Below, in pieces: positions 6,130 through 7,303 of a stretch of DNA of 7,303 bases. The notes under the pieces are model-generated. The model ran no database searches and was not told where the DNA came from. It saw only the letters and a program-made list of their open reading frames with translations. Source of the DNA: an uncultured beta proteobacterium (GTDB lineage: Bacteria > Pseudomonadota > Gammaproteobacteria > Burkholderiales > Rhodocyclaceae). The number at the start of each line of letters is the position of its first letter. Position 1 is the first letter of the stretch. A program made the position numbers and the translations under genes. The stretch is from NCBI GenBank assembly GCA_903930395.1, contig CAIYYE010000495.1:1-7303 (forward strand). The letters are read 5' to 3'.

Positions 6130-6675
6130 TCAGGATTTGAGCGAATCGAAGCCCTGCTCGGCCATCCAGTCGTCGCCCGCTTCGGCCAGGTCGGCATCTT
6201 CAGCGTCGTCGCCATCGCCGTCGCCGTTCCGCTCACCGCGTGCCTCTTCGTCATCTTCAGCGGCGGCCGGCGGCGCACTGTGATCGAACTGGCGGATGAA
6301 TTCGAGACAAACAGCCGTCACCATGAATTCCCCACCCGCCCGCTCGGCCAGCACGGCGGCCAGATAGGGTGCCGCCCACGGGGCCACCGTAACGAGCAGT
6401 GAAACGTCGTCCCAGCCCGGAAAATCACCATCATCCGGCTCGCAGTCGACCACCGCCGCCATCGCCTTCGGATTGGCGAAGGAAAATGCGTCGTAGAACA
6501 CCGGCACGACCATCTCCGGAGCGAATTCGATCATCGGCAGGAGGGCGGCGAGTTCCTGACGCTTTTCCTTGAGTCGGGCCTTAAGCGCCGAGTTGCCTTC
6601 CGAATCGTTGAGCAAATCCTGGATTTCGGCGTCGTACGAGGAGGACAGTTCGGCAAAGTAATACGATTTTTTCAC
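6130..6675 (-). CDS. Hypothetical strongly acidic protein, coupled to the J-domain gene
   Basis: This protein is 181 aa when started at the GTG at 6675-6673. That start overlaps the J-domain stop as GTGA, giving a natural N-terminus ([10 protein letters not shown]); AGGAAAG lies 7 nt before it. An ATG at 6705 would add 10 residues and overlap the neighbour by 34 nt, so it is less likely. The fold seems helical. Charged helices cover about 15-45. A hydrophobic part follows at about 46-130 ([18 protein letters not shown] 55-72 and [23 protein letters not shown] 93-115), perhaps a buried helix pair rather than a membrane span. Next come a Pro/Ala linker and an acidic low-complexity stretch (140-169, 16 of 30 residues D or E). 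A short tail, [12 protein letters not shown] (170-181), ends the protein. I do not recognise the family. The tail after the linker looks like a binding peptide, but this is inference. Confidence 0.78.
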   Translation of the reverse strand: MKKSYYFAELSSSYDAEIQDLLNDSEGNSALKARLKEKRQELAALLPMIEFAPEMVVPVFYDAFSFANPKAMAAVVDCEPDDGDFPGWDDVSLLVTVAPWAAPYLAAVLAERAGGEFMVTAVCLEFIRQFDHSAPPAAAEDDEEARGERNGDGDGDDAEDADLAEAGDDWMAEQGFDSLKS

Positions 6676-6950
6676 TGCTGCATCTTTCCTAAATGGCTGG
6701 ACCAAATTTCGCGCGCCACCAGCAGGGGGTCGTCGATCAAACTGGAACGTCGGGTTTCGTCATAGACCTTGCGGCGATCAACATCCGCCAGCACTTCATA
6801 CGCCTCCTGTACCTCCCGGAACCGTGCAGCCGCATCGGGCGCCGGATTGCGGTCGGGGTGAAACTGCGCCGCCTTCTTGCGATAGGCCGTCTTGATCAGC
6901 TCGGCAGTCACGTCGGGCGAGACGCCAAGCAGTCCGTAATAGTCTTTCAT
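6672..6950 (-). CDS. J-domain protein (minimal DnaJ-like Hsp70 co-chaperone)
   Basis: This 92-aa protein is little more than a J-domain (about 3-68). It starts DYYGLLGV (3-10), has the basic helix [17 protein letters not shown] (22-36) with the HPD motif at 31-33, and helix III with [22 protein letters not shown] (44-65). HPD is what stimulates Hsp70 ATPase, so it should act with DnaK in the cytosol. The Gly/Phe region, zinc fingers and C-terminal substrate domains of true DnaJ are absent (class III/C type). A short tail (69-92) may bind a specific client. AAAGGG (minus strand), 3 nt before the ATG, supports the start. It is the first gene of a four-gene operon, with its stop overlapping the next gene's GTG. 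No Hsp70 gene is nearby in the window. Confidence 0.95.
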   Translation of the reverse strand: MKDYYGLLGVSPDVTAELIKTAYRKKAAQFHPDRNPAPDAAARFREVQEAYEVLADVDRRKVYDETRRSSLIDDPLLVAREIWSSHLGKMQQ

Positions 6951-7002
6951 AGTCCCTTTGTCAGTGGTCCGGCAGGCAGCTTCGCGCCATGGTCAGCCCG
7001 CC

Positions 7003-7008
7003 ATTTTA
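7003..7008 (-). promoter_or_regulatory. Candidate -10 box for the J-domain operon
   Basis: TAAAAT on the minus strand, in the context GGCGTAAAATGGCG, matches 5 of 6 positions of the sigma-70 -10 consensus. The predicted start is near 6996, giving a leader of about 46 nt. The -35 region (around 7026-7031, GCGGGA on the minus strand) is a poor match. No heat-shock (sigma-32) consensus is evident. Confidence 0.42.
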
Positions 7009-7036
7009 CGCCACTCCGCAAGTCCTCCCGCTTTCC

Positions 7037-7079
7037 GCGCGAATTGAGGCGCGACTCGCCCGAAAAATCAATTCGGCGC
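7037..7079. repeat. Interrupted inverted repeat between divergent promoters
   Basis: CGAATTGA (7040-7047) and its complement TCAATTCG (7068-7075) form a perfect 8-bp inverted repeat 20 nt apart. Skipping one base (G7076), the pairing extends three more bases (GCG 7037-7039 with CGC 7077-7079). It lies between the expected -35 regions of the J-domain operon and the DUF3422 gene, where a shared regulator could bind. No T-tract follows, so it is not a terminator. Confidence 0.4.
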
Positions 7080-7118
7080 CTATACGACCACATCCACCGA
7101 ATCATGAATTGCTTACGA

Positions 7119-7124
7119 TACAAT
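7119..7124 (+). promoter_or_regulatory. Candidate -10 box for the DUF3422 gene
   Basis: TACAAT lies 32 nt before the ATG at 7157 and gives a predicted leader of about 26 nt. The -35 position (about 7095-7101, ACCGAA-like) is a weak match, and no clear Shine-Dalgarno site precedes the ATG. Inspection only. Confidence 0.38.
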
Positions 7125-7156
7125 CAATTGCCCCGCAACCGCCTACGCCCTCGACC

Positions 7157-7303
7157 ATGCACCCTCGCCTGACGCTTTCCGGACTGGAAGAGCACCCGCT
7201 CCGCCAGCGCCTCAATAACGAATTCCACGCCCGGCCGCCCGTCCCGCTGGTCGGCGCGGTGCTCGTTTCGCACCTGGTCTTCAAGCACAGCGCGGAGAAA
7301 GCG
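7157..7303 (+). CDS. DUF3422 family protein (5' part only)
   Basis: Only the first 49 codons are in the window. The segment EEHPLRQRLNNEFHARPP (11-28), followed by VSHLV (37-41), matches the conserved start of DUF3422 proteins, which are usually a little over 400 aa and probably membrane-anchored by a C-terminal segment in proteobacteria. Their function is not known. The ATG at 7157 is chosen because the family motif begins about ten residues in and there is no better upstream start. The gene is divergent from the J-domain operon across a 206-bp gap. Confidence 0.85.
   Translation, partial: MHPRLTLSGLEEHPLRQRLNNEFHARPPVPLVGAVLVSHLVFKHSAEKA

Noticed and set aside
6046..6402. 118-codon plus-strand frame with a membrane-like segment
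   Set aside because: The hydrophobic stretch arises from reading the complement of the acidic Asp/Glu/Ala-rich tail of the 181-aa gene. There is no ribosome site.
6961..6990. Nine-codon upstream frame (MARSCLPDH) in the J-domain leader
   Set aside because: No clear ribosome site, and an ATG of this kind is expected by chance in a short leader. No attenuator structure is seen.
1..7303. tRNA, rRNA, CRISPR array, insertion sequence or phage genes
   Set aside because: No cloverleaf, regular repeat-spacer pattern, transposase motif or terminal repeats were seen on either strand.

Overview
The window looks like chromosomal DNA of a GC-rich betaproteobacterium, most likely of the Rhodocyclales (Dechloromonas/Azonexus type). 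That placement is inferred from a Calvin-type class II fructose-bisphosphate aldolase, DUF2242 and DUF3422 family proteins, codon use rich in GC at third positions, and short TAGAAT/TAAAAT -10 boxes with poor -35 boxes. No database search was possible. I see no mobile element, tRNA, rRNA or CRISPR array, and all intact genes have similar base composition.

Layout, left to right. (1) The 3' half of the aldolase gene (+) ends at 539. It is followed by a perfectly symmetric A6-stem-T6 terminator, which also serves the convergent 80-aa DRR-repeat protein gene (-, 604-846). (2) An AT-rich intergenic stretch (847-1145) holds candidate divergent promoters and several small inverted repeats. (3) A tight plus-strand operon encodes a DUF4337 membrane protein (1146-1721), an exported Ppx/GppA-like phosphatase with a GTG start 5 nt after the previous stop (1727-2830), and a TRIC/UPF0126 cation channel (2844-3458). 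(4) A DUF2242 lipoprotein gene (3529-4065) has a -10 box almost touching its start codon. (5) Only 3 bp further on, a four-gene minus-strand operon ends. Read in its own direction it runs from about 7008 down to 4069: a 92-aa J-domain protein, then a 181-aa acidic protein, a 253-aa acidic helical protein and a 416-aa helical protein. The last three are unrecognised. (6) A divergent promoter region (6951-7156) with an interrupted palindrome precedes the first 49 codons of a DUF3422 gene (+), which runs off the window.

The plus operon appears to act at the inner membrane and periplasm: two multi-span membrane proteins flank an exported ASKHA-fold phosphatase. The minus operon is wholly cytosolic. 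It pairs a minimal Hsp70 co-chaperone with three soluble, mostly acidic proteins whose genes are translationally linked, so the J-protein may deliver Hsp70 (DnaK) to this set. That operon and the exported Ppx-like protein are the two most promising leads for undescribed biology.
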